Assembly (NCBI GenBank): GCA_025267735.1
Contig: CM046295.1
Coordinates: forward strand, 10,427,167-10,491,166
DNA: 64,000 nucleotides
Origin: Mactra quadrangularis
Lineage: Eukaryota; Mollusca; Bivalvia; Venerida; Mactridae
Direction of reading: 5' to 3'
This document shows positions 56,401 through 60,940 of this stretch, piece after piece. The notes under the pieces are model-generated. The model made no database searches and was not told where the DNA came from. It worked only from the letters and a program-made list of their open reading frames with translations. Within the stretch, counting starts at the first letter, position 1. Each line of letters starts with the position of its first letter. A program made the translations under genes and the position numbers.

Positions 56401-59065
56401 GCCGGAGAAATATCAAAGGGGGATCTAGCGGGGGTCAGAGGGTCCGGACCCCCCCTCACTGAAATTTCCAAAATGTACCTGTCCATTAGTGTATGTTTAA
56501 CTGTAAGTCATTTTTAAAGTATCTATAATGTGGTTGTGGTTTGAAAGTTTGTACCCCCTCCCCCCATATGATAAGTTTGGGCCCTCTTAGAAAATCCTTG
56601 CCATTGAATATTTGCATAGAATAATCACCAAAAAGATCTAAATTGTCACTGCAGTGAGGTCTGACTGTATCTTGGCCGCGTAGTTCTAACTTCAAAAACA
56701 TTAAAACAAGGAAGTGACATAATCACCAAATTTCCTGTCTTTCAGGAGTTGTCTAACGTCCTTGTAGTCAGGAAAATAAATAATTGTCATTTTTTCTTTA
56801 AATAAACTTAAACACACGCAATGTTAATCGTCTCGCTGTCGGATTTGATTGTTTCGTCGTAAATATAACAAATTTGTCTCCGCAGTATACTGGTGGAGGA
56901 TTTAATTCTATGCCAGTCGGTAATATGTGTTAATATTGTTTCTGAGTAGATCTTTATTTAGAAATCGTTTTGCCTGACGTGATGTTGAATAATCATCTTA
57001 GTGCTGAAATGACAAAAATAAAGCCAGACACTTCAATGTAGACATCTTTCAATGCGTTTTACGCAAACTTGCGTTCTTTCGTTTGACGTCATCACTTTTG
57101 GTGTTCGCATTCTAAAGGTTTGAGATTAATTCAAGTTTTTAACTCTTACAGTCTATATATAACGGTTTAAGTCCGATAGGTTAGCACAACGCCGACAGTT
57201 TTGCTGTGTACCTTCTATATATTTGGTATCACAATATGGATTGTGGTAATTGGCCACACTTGTACAATGACTTTAATAATGATACTAGCACACGTTTGCC
57301 CTTGACTGCTTGGTATTCGGGCATAATATAAAAAGATAAATATCTAAATATAAAATAAAGAGATAATATTTGGTCAAATATTACACGAACAAATATTCTT
57401 AATTGCTAAAATAGATAATTATATGTACAATAAAAACATTTTAATCGATTCATTTTCATTATATAATATAAGTCGACTGCACATATGTTACTTAATACTT
57501 ATATATATACATGTATATACATACAAGAATATACAACACAAAATTTAAAAAAGATAAAAATAAAAATTTAGGCTGAACAATGAAACGAACCAGCGAACTT
57601 TGAGTTTGCTTATTTCAATCCTTGCATCTACCCTACTGAGCTATTTGGGTCCTAGAAGATATAACGTGTAACAAATAGTTATATACTACAGACATGACAT
57701 TATTATTTTCTAACTTCCTGGTTAAACATATTCATATTGAATGAGAGATATGAATAAACGTTTGTATTAATTAAATAAGTTTATTTTAAAAACTGAAATT
57801 TATGTATATGTTTATTTTGTTCAAAATTCGGTGCGAAAATATACCAAAATATATAACATAATGTGTGTGTACCTCTCAGGAGAAATTTTAATTTTTAATG
57901 ACCACAAGAGGGGGTAATTATTATTGACTTACTTCAATTTAATTTAGTTTCTATTATAAAATATATTAATTACACTATCAAATTTGTAAAATTGTTTAAT
58001 TAATTTCCGAAAATAACATACATATGCTAGATATGAAGTTTCAAGTTAACCAATCTTCATTTGGATTTAAGTGACATGCTGAAAATTATTTACCTCAATA
58101 CTACAGTATTCAGAACCAAAATGTTAGTAACTATTATTGTGTATATATATCTAAGGATTTTCGTTGATGTCAGACGCAAGTCTCAGCGCTGGATTTCTGT
58201 TTTCTACGGATATACTGTGCATTTTTACGGCTCTCACGAGCTGAGATCGGACGCGAGTTCGATCGTTTGATTTCCGTAAAGTTAGGGAAATCGACTTCAA
58301 TGTTATGCTCTTCGAGCATAAAAATCGCCTGTATCTACTTTGTTGAGTAGCGTATTTAATTTGCTAAGTCACAACCAATTACATTCAATACGTTATTATT
58401 TCTATGTATAAAGGCTTAAGGCCAGTATCATCAAAACAACTACATAACATGCCTGTTGATATACGCACATGTAAAGTTTAGAGACACATCTGTGTACACT
58501 GTCAGCAGCATTTCGTTCCTTAGAAAAACACAGTTCACTTTCAAAAAGACGACTCGGAGCTACTGTGGTATCACAATGAACAATATGGATTGAGGTAATT
58601 GGCCTCACTTGTACAATGAGTTTAATAATGATACTAGCACACGTTTGCCTTTGACTGCTTGGTATTCGGACATAATATAAAAGTATAATTGTTGGTCAAA
58701 ATTTACACGAACATGTGTTAAGCCATTATTACAGTCTAAACAGAGAATTGTGATCTATGTCTCTATTCTAGAATAGTACTAACATAATTCCAAAAAACTG
58801 TGCCTTGATAACCTACCGCTCAGTTTAAATGCCACAATATATGAATTAGAGTATCACCGAGCTAACGGCCTGTAGACAAATCCAAAATTAAAAGTCGTTA
58901 ACATGCCATGTTTGTATAATTGATTTATGTTATTTTTTCAGATTTGTGGCAGATAAATTGAAAATTGGTGAACCTGTAATACCGGAAGTGTATGATTCAG
59001 TGACTGTGTTCTTCTCAGATATAGTCGGGTTCACTGCTTTATCAGCGGAAAGTACCCCAATGCAG
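17288..59065 (+). CDS. Receptor-type guanylate cyclase (natriuretic peptide receptor/Gyc32E-like), 16 internal exons, partial at both ends
   Basis: Single-pass membrane receptor expected to convert GTP to cGMP on ligand binding. Exons: 17288-17421, 21935-22107, 24676-24822, 25293-25474, 25826-25967, 33181-33332, 37476-37575, 42273-42342, 42976-43084, 45266-45592, 47083-47154, 47534-47699, 48300-48449, 52886-53054, 55239-55379, 58942-59065. Every join keeps one frame with AG acceptors and GT donors, giving 2358 nt or 786 codons without a stop. Domain order is ANF-receptor-type ligand-binding domain (1-343), membrane helix (348-366), pseudokinase (about 425-697; K458 kept, HGN at 549-551 in place of HRD, DFG 569-571, APE 597-599), coiled linker (699-745) and cyclase start (SDIVGFT, D771). 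Five N-glycosylation sequons (N57, N245, N255, N277, N291) all fall on the extracellular side. Family members are usually about 1000-1100 residues, so roughly 100-150 N-terminal and about 180 or more C-terminal residues are missing. The family is certain; the exact paralogue is not. Confidence 0.96.
17557..17796 (+). mobile_element. Non-LTR retrotransposon 3' tail, second copy
   Basis: Matches 11811-12045 from the TTG-rich start through 'aactactatgaacactttc', 'gtgaagcgcttttgaacat' and 'gaaaagagcgcaatgcaaat' to an interrupted TAA run. Only the last 240 bp inserted, as expected for 5' truncation. It lies in the first identified intron, about 140 bp after the donor of exon a. Confidence 0.7.
18272..18425 (-). 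repeat. SINE family C, minus strand
   Basis: Reverse complement of 15070-15220 ('cattttagctcgagtgtgaa', 'ttcctggtcacc', 'ggttcgaaccaac'); the tRNA head is diverged past about 18425. Confidence 0.7.
19803..20205 (+). repeat. Dispersed ~400 bp repeat, copy 2
   Basis: Same block order as 4535-4920: 'gattaaaacccgatctaaaa', 'attataatattcatgacgaa', 'gctcgcaaac', 'gctacgcattgattgg' and 'ctgtttacgga'. Confidence 0.75.
20206..20279. repeat. Hairpin repeat (CATTCTCGTACCC family), best copy
   Basis: 'aacccagaggttatcaagat' pairs with 'tataacctctgggt', and the inner 'tctcgat' and 'atcgaga' also pair. Nearly perfect 74 bp hairpin. Confidence 0.75.
20313..20493 (+). repeat. ACAACTCAACC palindromic element, copy 1
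   Basis: Four ACAACTC(A) words on one side and GAGTTGTC words on the other, flanked by 'gttacggatacgggaaa' and 'cctaacgttatggaacgttc'. The inverse copy is at 33604-33786. Confidence 0.75.
21552..21848 (-). repeat. SINE family B, full-length
   Basis: Minus-strand tRNA-like head GCCGCCCAGCTAGCTCAGTC with B box GGTCGTGAGTTTGATTCCC, a body with the ACTTTCGT words, and the 3' end of the 'ggcgttaaacccaac' type. Confidence 0.85.
21935..22107 (+). CDS. Receptor guanylate cyclase, exon b (ligand-binding domain)
   Basis: Completes R45 and encodes residues 46-102, beginning [18 protein letters not shown] and ending EGTHLETR. The first strand (WKR-FAMVVG) corresponds to the beta strand after the FART helix in ANF-receptor folds. 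N57-E-T is a glycosylation sequon. Acceptor tttttaag|G, donor A|GTAAGT, phase 1. Confidence 0.92.
22139..22358. repeat. TTTTCACAAAAAT/CTTACGAT MITE
   Basis: Starts 'ttcttacgat' and ends 'gacttacgatgatttttatc' then 'tttttgtgaaaag'. The interior is very similar to 41860-42040. Confidence 0.65.
22506..22650 (+). repeat. SINE family C body
   Basis: 'gtttccttgagcaagaaact', 'gagaccaggaagcagcc' and 'agttgtaagaacttg'; the tRNA head is missing. Confidence 0.7.
23253..24076. repeat. 32 bp minisatellite made of two 16 bp half-units, ~25 copies
   Basis: Alternating 16-mers ATAAGTCCATCCATGT and ATAAGTCGATCTGCGT repeat about 25 times with scattered substitutions (CATCAATGT, CATTCATGT, GACTTGC) and one 2 bp insertion near 23669. 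Because 32 is not a multiple of 3 and the minus-strand unit has no stop in any frame, all three minus frames are open, the longest for 254 codons. I read this as a property of the repeat and not a gene. Confidence 0.92.
24335..24622 (-). repeat. G-block MITE, minus strand, full copy
   Basis: Starts 'ataagcggatctagcgggg' with a run of 18 G, and ends 'atcctggatccgcccccgg'. Inverted GCGGATC/GATCCGC ends are visible. Confidence 0.8.
24676..24822 (+). CDS. Receptor guanylate cyclase, exon c (ligand-binding domain)
   Basis: The joined codon gives I103, then [17 protein letters not shown] and on to DAEKYMLK with a split codon. THLETR-IYVFLG matches the family's 'TRIYIVLG' strand. Acceptor tatttttcag|TC, donor A|GTGAGA, phase 1. 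The homologous segment continues into the next exon without an obvious gap. Confidence 0.92.
24823..25292 (+). other. Intron c-d (470 bp) with CAT/ATC trinucleotide tract
   Basis: 25034-25265 is an imperfect tract of ATC/CAT triplets with a GCC/GTC interlude. It runs to within about 30 bp of the acceptor of exon d. Confidence 0.8.
25293..25474 (+). CDS. Receptor guanylate cyclase, exon d (ligand-binding domain)
   Basis: The split codon gives Thr, then [20 protein letters not shown], continuing to [12 protein letters not shown]. This part of the second lobe is variable in the family. The join is supported by phase (1 in, 0 out), a good acceptor (caacactttcag) and the donor TTG|GTAAGC. A long imperfect CAT/ATC trinucleotide tract lies just upstream of the acceptor. 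Confidence 0.87.
25475..25825 (+). other. Intron d-e (351 bp)
   Basis: Shortest intron in the set; no repeat or regulatory signal recognised. Confidence 0.7.
25826..25967 (+). CDS. Receptor guanylate cyclase, exon e (ligand-binding domain)
   Basis: Residues 213-259 plus one base. Reads [20 protein letters not shown] and ends NIRNRTFTS. The [12 protein letters not shown] block is the conserved second-lobe helix (compare 'VHAALLYDAVYLYA' in ANF-type domains), and the RNRTF segment matches 'MWNRTFQG'. N245 and N255 are glycosylation sequons. Acceptor gtttccag|ATT, donor A|GTAAGT. Confidence 0.94.
25981..26566. repeat. 21 bp perfect inverted repeat inside imperfect direct repeats
   Basis: ATGGTGGCATATTTCTGCCAT (about 26030-26050) is perfectly inverted at about 26512-26532. 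Outside it, about 35 bp starting 'aatgca.tcactaatgtc' is repeated directly at 25981 and 26531. A SINE B fragment lies inside. Confidence 0.65.
26361..26477 (+). repeat. SINE family B, 3' half
   Basis: 'tgtagggcagttgtcagtca', 'gatggttgacag' and 'gaccgccgttaatcccaac', plus orientation. Confidence 0.7.
27070..27331 (+). repeat. G-block MITE, left end missing
   Basis: From 'gagggtccgaacttttttc' through the shared body to CCCCCCGCTAGATCCGCCTAT. Confidence 0.78.
28345..28505 (+). repeat. SINE family A, 5' part
   Basis: tRNA-like head GGTCGGTAGCGCAGTTGGTA and 'gggattcgaatccaaaac', then 'gaggttatacccttt' and 'tcctccattgataagata'; truncated after 'ccggccttgtgg'. Confidence 0.8.
28813..29110 (-). repeat. 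SINE family B, full-length
   Basis: Minus-strand head GCCGCCCGGCTAGCTCAGTT with GGTCATGGGTTCGATTCCC (good A and B boxes); 3' end 'ggcgttaaacccaac'. Best-preserved copy of the family here. Confidence 0.88.
29143..29600. mobile_element. Possible hAT-like non-autonomous remnant
   Basis: 'actagggctgctgcgagt' at the left, and at the right 'gaatcgtggttcgga' with 'cgatccacacccctttttag', resemble hAT-type termini of the TAGGG-TG kind. The match is weak, no TSD was confirmed and no transposase is present. Confidence 0.35.
30021..30298 (-). repeat. SINE family A, full-length
   Basis: Minus-strand head CCCGGGTCGATAGCGCAGTT with GGGTTCGAATCTCACC, body 'tttgacaataatgtcgattt', 3' end 'gtgttgacacggcgttaaat'. 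Confidence 0.88.
30707..30989 (+). repeat. SINE family A, full-length
   Basis: Head CCCGGGTCGATAGCGCAGTG with GCGGGTTCGAATCTCACC, body as above, and 3' end 'tgttgacacggcgttaactc' followed by an AATAAATAAATA tail. It is in inverted orientation to the copy at 30021-30298, 409 bp away. Confidence 0.9.
31020..31140 (+). repeat. SINE family C, 5' half, degraded
   Basis: 'gttgtaacgacgttaggact', 'gattggacagccagctctt', 'tttcaaatcacatcaaaaac' and 'gaacaagaaactgtacc' match the head of 15001-15130. Confidence 0.65.
31211..31378. repeat. C-block repeat related to the G-block MITE ends
   Basis: 'gggccgtacggtaccccg' at the left and 'cgtacgccgggtcgcccc' with 'ttggatctgcctatg' at the right. The right end resembles the ends of the G-block MITEs, but the body differs. 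Confidence 0.5.
32081..32325 (-). repeat. SINE family A, slightly degraded
   Basis: Minus-strand head CCCGTGTCGGAAGCGCAGTT with ACGGGTTCGAATCTCACT; body and 3' end as in 30021-30298. Confidence 0.82.
32649..32710. repeat. Hairpin repeat (CATTCTCGTACCC family), short copy
   Basis: 'cattctcgtaccccgaggtt' and 'gactctgggtacgagaatg' are inverted; 62 bp in all, missing part of the stem. Confidence 0.72.
33181..33332 (+). CDS. Receptor guanylate cyclase, exon f (ligand-binding domain)
   Basis: Codon S260 is split across the 7.2 kb intron. Reads [20 protein letters not shown] and ends [10 protein letters not shown]. It corresponds to the family's 'G.V.ID.NGDRE..Y.L' strand pair near the end of the ectodomain, with sequons at N277 and N291. 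Acceptor atttgcag|GT, donor CCC|GTATGT, phase 0. Confidence 0.93.
33604..33786 (-). repeat. ACAACTCAACC palindromic element, copy 2 (inverted)
   Basis: Reverse complement of 20313-20493 in overall order: 'taccccgaacgttcc', 'gttagggtcgg', ACAACTCAACC and GAGTTGTC words, then 'tatccgtaacgttcgctaac'. Confidence 0.75.
34368..34720. repeat. Foldback element, copy 1 of a pair
   Basis: 'ggaactcctcggccattcgc' at the left and 'gaaaggtcgaggggttccga' at the right are inverted, with inner 'tttagacgccatttt'. Related to 1613-1922. Confidence 0.65.
34890..35290. repeat. Foldback element, copy 2 of a pair
   Basis: Same ends and inner words as 34368-34720 ('gaactcctcggctattc', 'atatttagacgccattt', 'ttcgcctcgcgta', 'gaaaggtcgaggtgctcc'); the two lie 170 bp apart in the same orientation. 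Confidence 0.68.
36760..37086. repeat. Dispersed foldback repeat (CCAGTGGAATA/GTGTAAGATC family)
   Basis: 'ttatatgctttccagtggaa', 'gcgccgttctggtgaca', 'tttgaagcatataataaa' and 'cgatcttacaccaacat', same order as 63238-63567. Confidence 0.78.
37476..37575 (+). CDS. Receptor guanylate cyclase, exon g (juxtamembrane ectodomain)
   Basis: Residues 311-343. Reads [20 protein letters not shown] then [13 protein letters not shown]. The W..G.PP.D.P.CGF....C pattern is the diagnostic juxtamembrane block of receptor guanylate cyclases; its two cysteines form the membrane-proximal disulphide in the family. Acceptor cttttcag|TCT, donor G|GTAAGT, phase 1. Confidence 0.94.
38282..40090. mobile_element. 1.8 kb DNA element with ~70 bp TIRs and a tRNA-like module
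   Basis: Left TIR 38282-38350 and right TIR 40021-40090 are inverted with only a few mismatches ('atcaaaagtcagtcaaactt', 'cacgaaagtcggtgtacatg', 'tagagtca'). The body 38765-39700 is shared with 8265-9235 and includes a minus-strand tRNA-like stretch at 38875-38955. No transposase-like frame is recognisable, so it is non-autonomous. TSDs were not resolved. Confidence 0.8.
40168..40335. repeat. Foldback repeat fragment
   Basis: 'aactttggtgtaagatctgt' and 'cgatcctacaccaaagttga' are inverted, as are 'actcgtgaa' and 'actcggtgaa' words inside. Related to 13275-13400. Confidence 0.68.
40575..41045. repeat. 29 bp tandem array interrupted by a SINE
   Basis: The unit TCTCGCACTAGTTTTCAAAT plus ATCGTATAA recurs every 29 bp (starts 40862, 40891, 40920, 40949 and on). 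About three units lie before, and six or seven after, an inserted minus-strand SINE C (40690-40830). Confidence 0.85.
40690..40830 (-). repeat. SINE family C inserted in the 29 bp array
   Basis: 'cgattgtgaaacaagttctt', 'cggcttcctggtctcc' and 'agtttcttgctcaagaaaca', reverse complement of the 15090-15210 body. Confidence 0.75.
41745..41825 (-). repeat. SINE family C fragment
   Basis: 'gattgtgaagctagttctaa', 'ttgcctattgagtcc' and 'gtaggataaagttttttgc', degraded. Confidence 0.5.
41834..42060. repeat. TTTTCACAAAAAT/CTTACGAT MITE
   Basis: 'tcactaacattctctcgc' with 'gtcatcgtaagtcaa' at the left and 'cttgcttttgacttacga' with 'attttgtgaaaag' at the right; interior like 22160-22310. Confidence 0.68.
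42147..42209. repeat. Hairpin repeat (CATTCTCGTACCC family)
   Basis: 'cattctcgtacccagagcct' and 'aacttttgggtacgagaat' are inverted. It ends about 63 bp before the acceptor of the transmembrane exon. Confidence 0.72.
42273..42342 (+). CDS. Receptor guanylate cyclase, exon h (transmembrane segment)
   Basis: A 70-nt exon that encodes essentially only the membrane helix. E344-W-R-T is followed by [19 protein letters not shown] and then R. Nineteen hydrophobic residues are bounded by R346 and the following RHYRYE, giving the single pass with the ligand domain outside. Acceptor gtctttcag|AA, donor AG|GTCAGT, phase 2. Confidence 0.93.
42343..42975 (+). other. Intron h-i (633 bp), about half of it SINE
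   Basis: A full plus-strand SINE A (42665-42957) occupies the 3' half and ends 18 bp from the acceptor. 42430-42470 contains 'gccgcttaacgtcgcaa' words related to the 49.1 kb array. Confidence 0.8.
42665..42957 (+). repeat. SINE family A, full-length, beside exon i
   Basis: Head CCCGGGTCCGGAGCGCAATT with 'gggtttgaatcccacccggg', body, and 3' end 'tgttacggcgttaaaccaaa' plus an A-rich tail. Confidence 0.86.
42976..43084 (+). CDS. Receptor guanylate cyclase, exon i (intracellular juxtamembrane)
   Basis: Completes R367, then [20 protein letters not shown] and on to [10 protein letters not shown]. The E..L....WK.....I pattern matches the family's 'RKWRLEKELASMLWRIRWED' segment just inside the membrane. 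Acceptor cattgcag|A, donor AAG|GTATTG, phase 0. Confidence 0.94.
43110..43515 (-). repeat. Dispersed ~400 bp repeat, copy 3 (inverted)
   Basis: Reverse complement of the 4535-4920/19803-20205 block order, ending 'ttttagatcgggttttaatc'. The open frame at 43062-43379 is a by-product of this repeat. Confidence 0.75.
43562..43793 (+). repeat. SINE family A, degraded
   Basis: 'gtatcgcagttggta', 'ggtacgggttcgacacccgc', 'cccttccatgaaattcc' and 'cgtgttagcacggggttaaa'. Confidence 0.75.
45266..45592 (+). CDS. Receptor guanylate cyclase, exon j (kinase-homology N-lobe)
   Basis: Residues 404-512, the longest exon. Begins [14 protein letters not shown] and contains [13 protein letters not shown] with lysine K458 at the ATP-site position, then [19 protein letters not shown] and the hinge-like [14 protein letters not shown] normal glycine-rich loop is not evident, as usual for these pseudokinases. 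Acceptor atttcag|AGG, donor CAT|GTACGT. The alternating basic and Ser/Thr residues at 424-445 resemble the phospho-regulated N-terminal part of the family's kinase-homology domain; this is inference. Confidence 0.95.
45593..47082 (+). other. Intron j-k (1490 bp) with a degraded ~75 bp repeat
   Basis: 46725-47045 holds four to five imperfect units with 'gtcacaat..ctgaaaactcgt' and 'ttattttt' words, reaching within 40 bp of exon k. The open frame at 45988-46302 has no recognisable similarity and no splice-consistent role. Confidence 0.65.
47083..47154 (+). CDS. Receptor guanylate cyclase, exon k (kinase-homology)
   Basis: 72 nt, residues 513-536: [19 protein letters not shown] then SDLIK. Joined to flanking exons it gives the family signature RGSLH-DIL.NE...LD..F..SL..D..KGM. 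Phase 0 on both sides. Acceptor ttttctag|GAT, donor AAG|GTAAGA. Confidence 0.95.
47155..47533 (+). other. Intron k-l (379 bp)
   Basis: No repeat recognised except a short duplication 'gtactttgat' just before the acceptor. Confidence 0.65.
47534..47699 (+). CDS. Receptor guanylate cyclase, exon l (pseudo-catalytic loop)
   Basis: Residues 537-591. [20 protein letters not shown] carries the pseudokinase loop, with HGN replacing HRD, followed by [19 protein letters not shown] with DFG retained (569-571). HGNLKSSNC is one of the strongest signatures of receptor guanylate cyclases. Acceptor tttttcag|GGA, donor A|GTAAGT, phase 1. Confidence 0.97.
47700..48299 (+). repeat. Intron l-m (600 bp), mostly a degraded ~84 bp tandem repeat
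   Basis: Words 'gaaacatcggtaatttc' (47847 and 47931, 84 bp apart), 'cttcgacctttaatcggt' and 'ttccggcaaatttcgacc' recur in order from about 47715 to 48200. Confidence 0.75.
48300..48449 (+). CDS. Receptor guanylate cyclase, exon m (kinase-homology C-lobe)
   Basis: Split codon K592, then [20 protein letters not shown] and [20 protein letters not shown], ending [11 protein letters not shown] and the [10 protein letters not shown]...R.GP.. block match the family. Acceptor ctctttcag|AA, donor G|GTAAGA, phase 1. Confidence 0.97.
49064..49236 (+). repeat. Eight-copy TAAACGTCGCA array
   Basis: TAAACGTCGCA occurs eight times in 173 bp with linkers of variable length and sequence (ccgt, acgc, acgg and an A-run), so spacing runs from about 18 to 28 bp. 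Looser relatives at 31990-32030 and 42430-42470. Confidence 0.88.
49813..49920. repeat. SINE C tail (-) joined to SINE A tail (+)
   Basis: 'attttagctcgattgtgaaa' (minus SINE C 3' end) runs directly into 'gctaggctcagtgtgctgga' and 'atgtgttgacactgcgttta' (plus SINE A 3' end), then AAATAAATAAATA. Confidence 0.65.
50067..50570. repeat. Degraded TIR repeat with TGGTCA words
   Basis: Left 'acagtataacctgcattaac' and right 'ctgcttaattcaggata' are roughly inverted; 'gtggtcatatgctgtaag' recurs as 'gtggtcacatgctgtaag' inside. Resembles mariner-type MITEs, weak assignment. Confidence 0.5.
50730..50855 (-). repeat. SINE family C body
   Basis: 'taattgtgaaacaagatttt', 'actttcgagtccacatcctg' and 'ttgcttaaggaaacaacg', reverse complement of the 15110-15215 body. 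Confidence 0.72.
51670..51858. repeat. Short TIR-like repeat
   Basis: 'tgtacagtacaacctctctt' and 'gaagttatactgtatac' are roughly inverted, with an internal 'agaggttgtttctctgtaga'. Confidence 0.45.
51885..52140 (+). repeat. GTCCGTCC dispersed repeat
   Basis: 'ttatacgcccgcttcgaaga', 'gggggtatactgtttt' and 'cgtgcgtccgtccgtta', ending 'gggggtatcactagtgagc'. From family knowledge this layout is frequent in bivalve genomes; not verified here. Confidence 0.6.
52886..53054 (+). CDS. Receptor guanylate cyclase, exon n (end of kinase-homology domain)
   Basis: Split codon E642, then [37 protein letters not shown] and KQMLQG. CW.E.P..RPDF..I is the conserved end of the kinase fold. Acceptor atttttag|AG, donor GT|GTAAGT, phase 2; reading on without splicing gives an immediate stop, which supports the donor. 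Confidence 0.96.
53104..53330. repeat. TTTTCACAAAAAT/CTTACGAT MITE
   Basis: 'ttttcacaaaaaaacgtacg' with 'atcatcgtgaatcaa' at the left and 'gacttacaataactg' with 'ttttttttaaaag' at the right; inserted 50 bp after the donor of exon n. Confidence 0.68.
55115..55210 (+). repeat. SINE family A 3' tail beside exon o
   Basis: 'ccaggctacgctggacgccg', then 'gtgttgacacggcgttaaac' and an A run; ends about 29 bp before the acceptor. Confidence 0.78.
55239..55379 (+). CDS. Receptor guanylate cyclase, exon o (dimerisation linker)
   Basis: V698, then [20 protein letters not shown] and [20 protein letters not shown], ending LLRMLP. N.....M...Y..NLE..V.ERT..L..EK...E.LL...LP is the conserved coiled-coil linker that couples the pseudokinase to the cyclase dimer. 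Acceptor tgtttcag|G, donor AG|GTACAA, phase 2. A SINE tail ends about 30 bp upstream of the acceptor. Confidence 0.96.
56417..56603 (-). repeat. G-block MITE, internally deleted
   Basis: 'aaagggggatctagcggggg', 'gggtccggaccccccc', a shortened body, then 'gtttgggccctcttagaaaa'. About 100 bp shorter than full copies. Confidence 0.7.
57226..57394 (+). repeat. Direct repeat, left copy
   Basis: 'ttggccacacttgtacaatg', 'taataatgatactagcacac' and 'gactgcttggtattcgg' are shared with 58567-58713, 1.34 kb apart in the same orientation. Confidence 0.78.
57575..57655 (-). repeat. Diverged tRNA-like module
   Basis: Minus strand TAGGACCCAAATAGCTCAGT and TTCGCTGGTTCG, like 8383-8467; no credible cloverleaf. 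Confidence 0.55.
58567..58713 (+). repeat. Direct repeat, right copy
   Basis: Same block order as 57226-57394 with scattered differences and a shorter 3' part. Confidence 0.78.
58942..59065 (+). CDS. Receptor guanylate cyclase, exon p (start of catalytic domain)
   Basis: R745, then [20 protein letters not shown] and [20 protein letters not shown] plus Q786. [18 protein letters not shown] is almost invariant in class III guanylate cyclases, and D771 is the first metal-binding aspartate. Acceptor ttttttcag|A, donor CAG|GTAAAG, phase 0. The expected continuation (a VV.LLNDLYT-like block) was not found in the remaining 4.9 kb, so the gene runs off the window. Confidence 0.97.
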
Positions 59066-59499
59066 GTAAAGTTGAAATTAAATAAGATATTGTCTTTTAA
59101 ATAAACAACGACCGTAGTACAGTGGTTTATTCATTAGTATTAAAATGAGTGATTCTGACTAGTTTCAAGAAAAGCTACTCAATTAAGAAAGCCATTTTAA
59201 ATGCCAACTTTGCTTATATCTTTTGATGGGAAAAGGTTTTAAATAGTGGACACTGCAGGGATTTGTATTGCTTAGACGAGTATCATTTTATTTGTCAATA
59301 AAATTTGTATTGGACCCTCTTGTTCGATTTTCCCATCTAAAACATTCGGAAATTCTCTAAATTAGATCGTAATCTCGTGTTATACAGACGATAACGACAT
59401 AATGATATTTGAGTCTTATGACGTATTCATCAGATGGTTCGGACACTTAATAAAAACTATTTATTAAGAAAGTGGTCTATCTCATCTTGTTTGTATCTA

Positions 59500-59708
59500 A
59501 AAGTTAAAGTTAAAGTGCGGTTTAAAGTCTGCTTCCATATACATGTTCAGCCGACTTTACAATCTTGTACAATAACTCCTGGTCACTGAAATCAGGCAGG
59601 CGATCCCTCACAGTACCCAAGGAAATTAGCAGTGCCCCTAGTGGGGATCGTACCCAGGACCTCTTGATCCCTAAGCGCGCGTCCTACCACTGGACCTACT
59701 GCTCTTAA
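59500..59708 (-). repeat. tRNA-headed SINE, fourth family
   Basis: Minus-strand head AGCAGTAGGTCCAGTGGTAG with GGTCCTGGGTACGATCCCC, body with 'tcctggtcactgaaatcagg' on the plus strand. A 3' piece recurs at about 60098-60162. Confidence 0.72.
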
Positions 59709-60021
59709 ATGGGGACACAAGTTGAAAAATCCAGAAAAATGGTTTAGGTATAGTCCGTACAAATGTAGTAAGCAAGAAAATATTTGGGGATTCATTTCAA
59801 CAGCTCTTGCCCAAACTTTAAAAAATTCTTTTACTACCACATCTTCTTTGTATCCATAATTTGTTAATATACCCTGTGTGGAAACAAAAGTTTAAAAATC
59901 CAGATTTTCATGTTTAAAACATGAATCTTATTTAAATATAACCCGTACGAAATGAGTTTAAAAAGAAATTTCTGTCAATTTTTGTTATTTATTTAACTGC
60001 GCATGCGCAATTTTTTCAATA

Positions 60022-60074
60022 ATCCATCCATCCATCCATCCACCCATCCATCCATTCATCCATTCATCAATCCA
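60022..60074 (+). repeat. ATCC/ATTC microsatellite
   Basis: About thirteen tandem ATCC-type tetranucleotides with some CATT variants. Confidence 0.9.
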
Positions 60075-60659
60075 TTGGAAGTATTCATTTACATCTTGGT
60101 GAAGTGAAGCAGTCGCAGATAAATTCCTTACTCAATGAAATTAGCCCCTAGTGGGGTTGGAACCTCACATTTTACTTTAATTTTCATACTCAGTAAACAA
60201 CTTCAAGATTAAGAAGTTCTTTAATTGCTTTAAAGACAAATGTATGCATGTCATCATATACAGCTTGTCTTGAATTCTCTTCTCGCGAGCAGGTAAACTA
60301 AAATAACAAACTTTATTTAAAGTCTTACGTTCAGAAAATGAAACAGGTTTGCACTTACTACTCGTCTACATTTGGCATCATATTTTCTGAGCGCACTCAG
60401 TGAATCAAAAATCGATCTTACACCAAAATCGTGGTCTATTCTAGATATATTTTAACGTTGTACATTTCAAACATCATGCGACTTTAAATTTGACATCCCC
60501 TATGTGCAAAACTACACCCAATAAACCTAGGATTAAATTTCAAGAAATTGTTTTATCTATACTGTGAACTTCAAAAGTTCCCGGAGAAATGATTCTTCAA
60601 AAATGCTGAACACGCAAAATACGTGTAATTTTAAAAGAGTACAGCTTATTCATATTGAA

Positions 60660-60940
60660 ATAGGAGATTTGTTTATTTCACGAGTGGGCAATGAATGCAA
60701 TATTTTCACTGGTGGCGTAGTCAAGAGTGAAAATATGATATCCTTAGCTTTTAACAAATTTTCTGTTTATTATATGCTTCAAACTGGCTTTTTTAAAGTT
60801 TAGGTATAATATGTCATCAGAACGGTGCATCCAAACAGTGAAAAATAACAAATATATTTTCATTGTTTCAAAACAGTGGAATATTGATGTTTACTTTGAA
60901 CACCGATAATTCCCGGTATTCCACTGGAAAACATAATAAA
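60660..60940. repeat. Dispersed foldback repeat, uninterrupted copy
   Basis: 'tttgtttatttcacgagtgg', 'catcagaacggtgcatccaa' and 'ttccactggaaaacataata'. Serves as the empty-site reference for the nested insertion at 12410-13095. Confidence 0.78.

Larger units (their letters stand above)
55380..58941 (+). other. Intron o-p (3562 bp)
   Basis: Contains a truncated minus-strand G-block MITE (56417-56603), two direct repeats (57226-57394 and 58567-58713) and a tRNA-like stretch (57575-57655). 55440-56410, 56700-57220 and 57700-58560 show nothing recognised. Confidence 0.72.
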
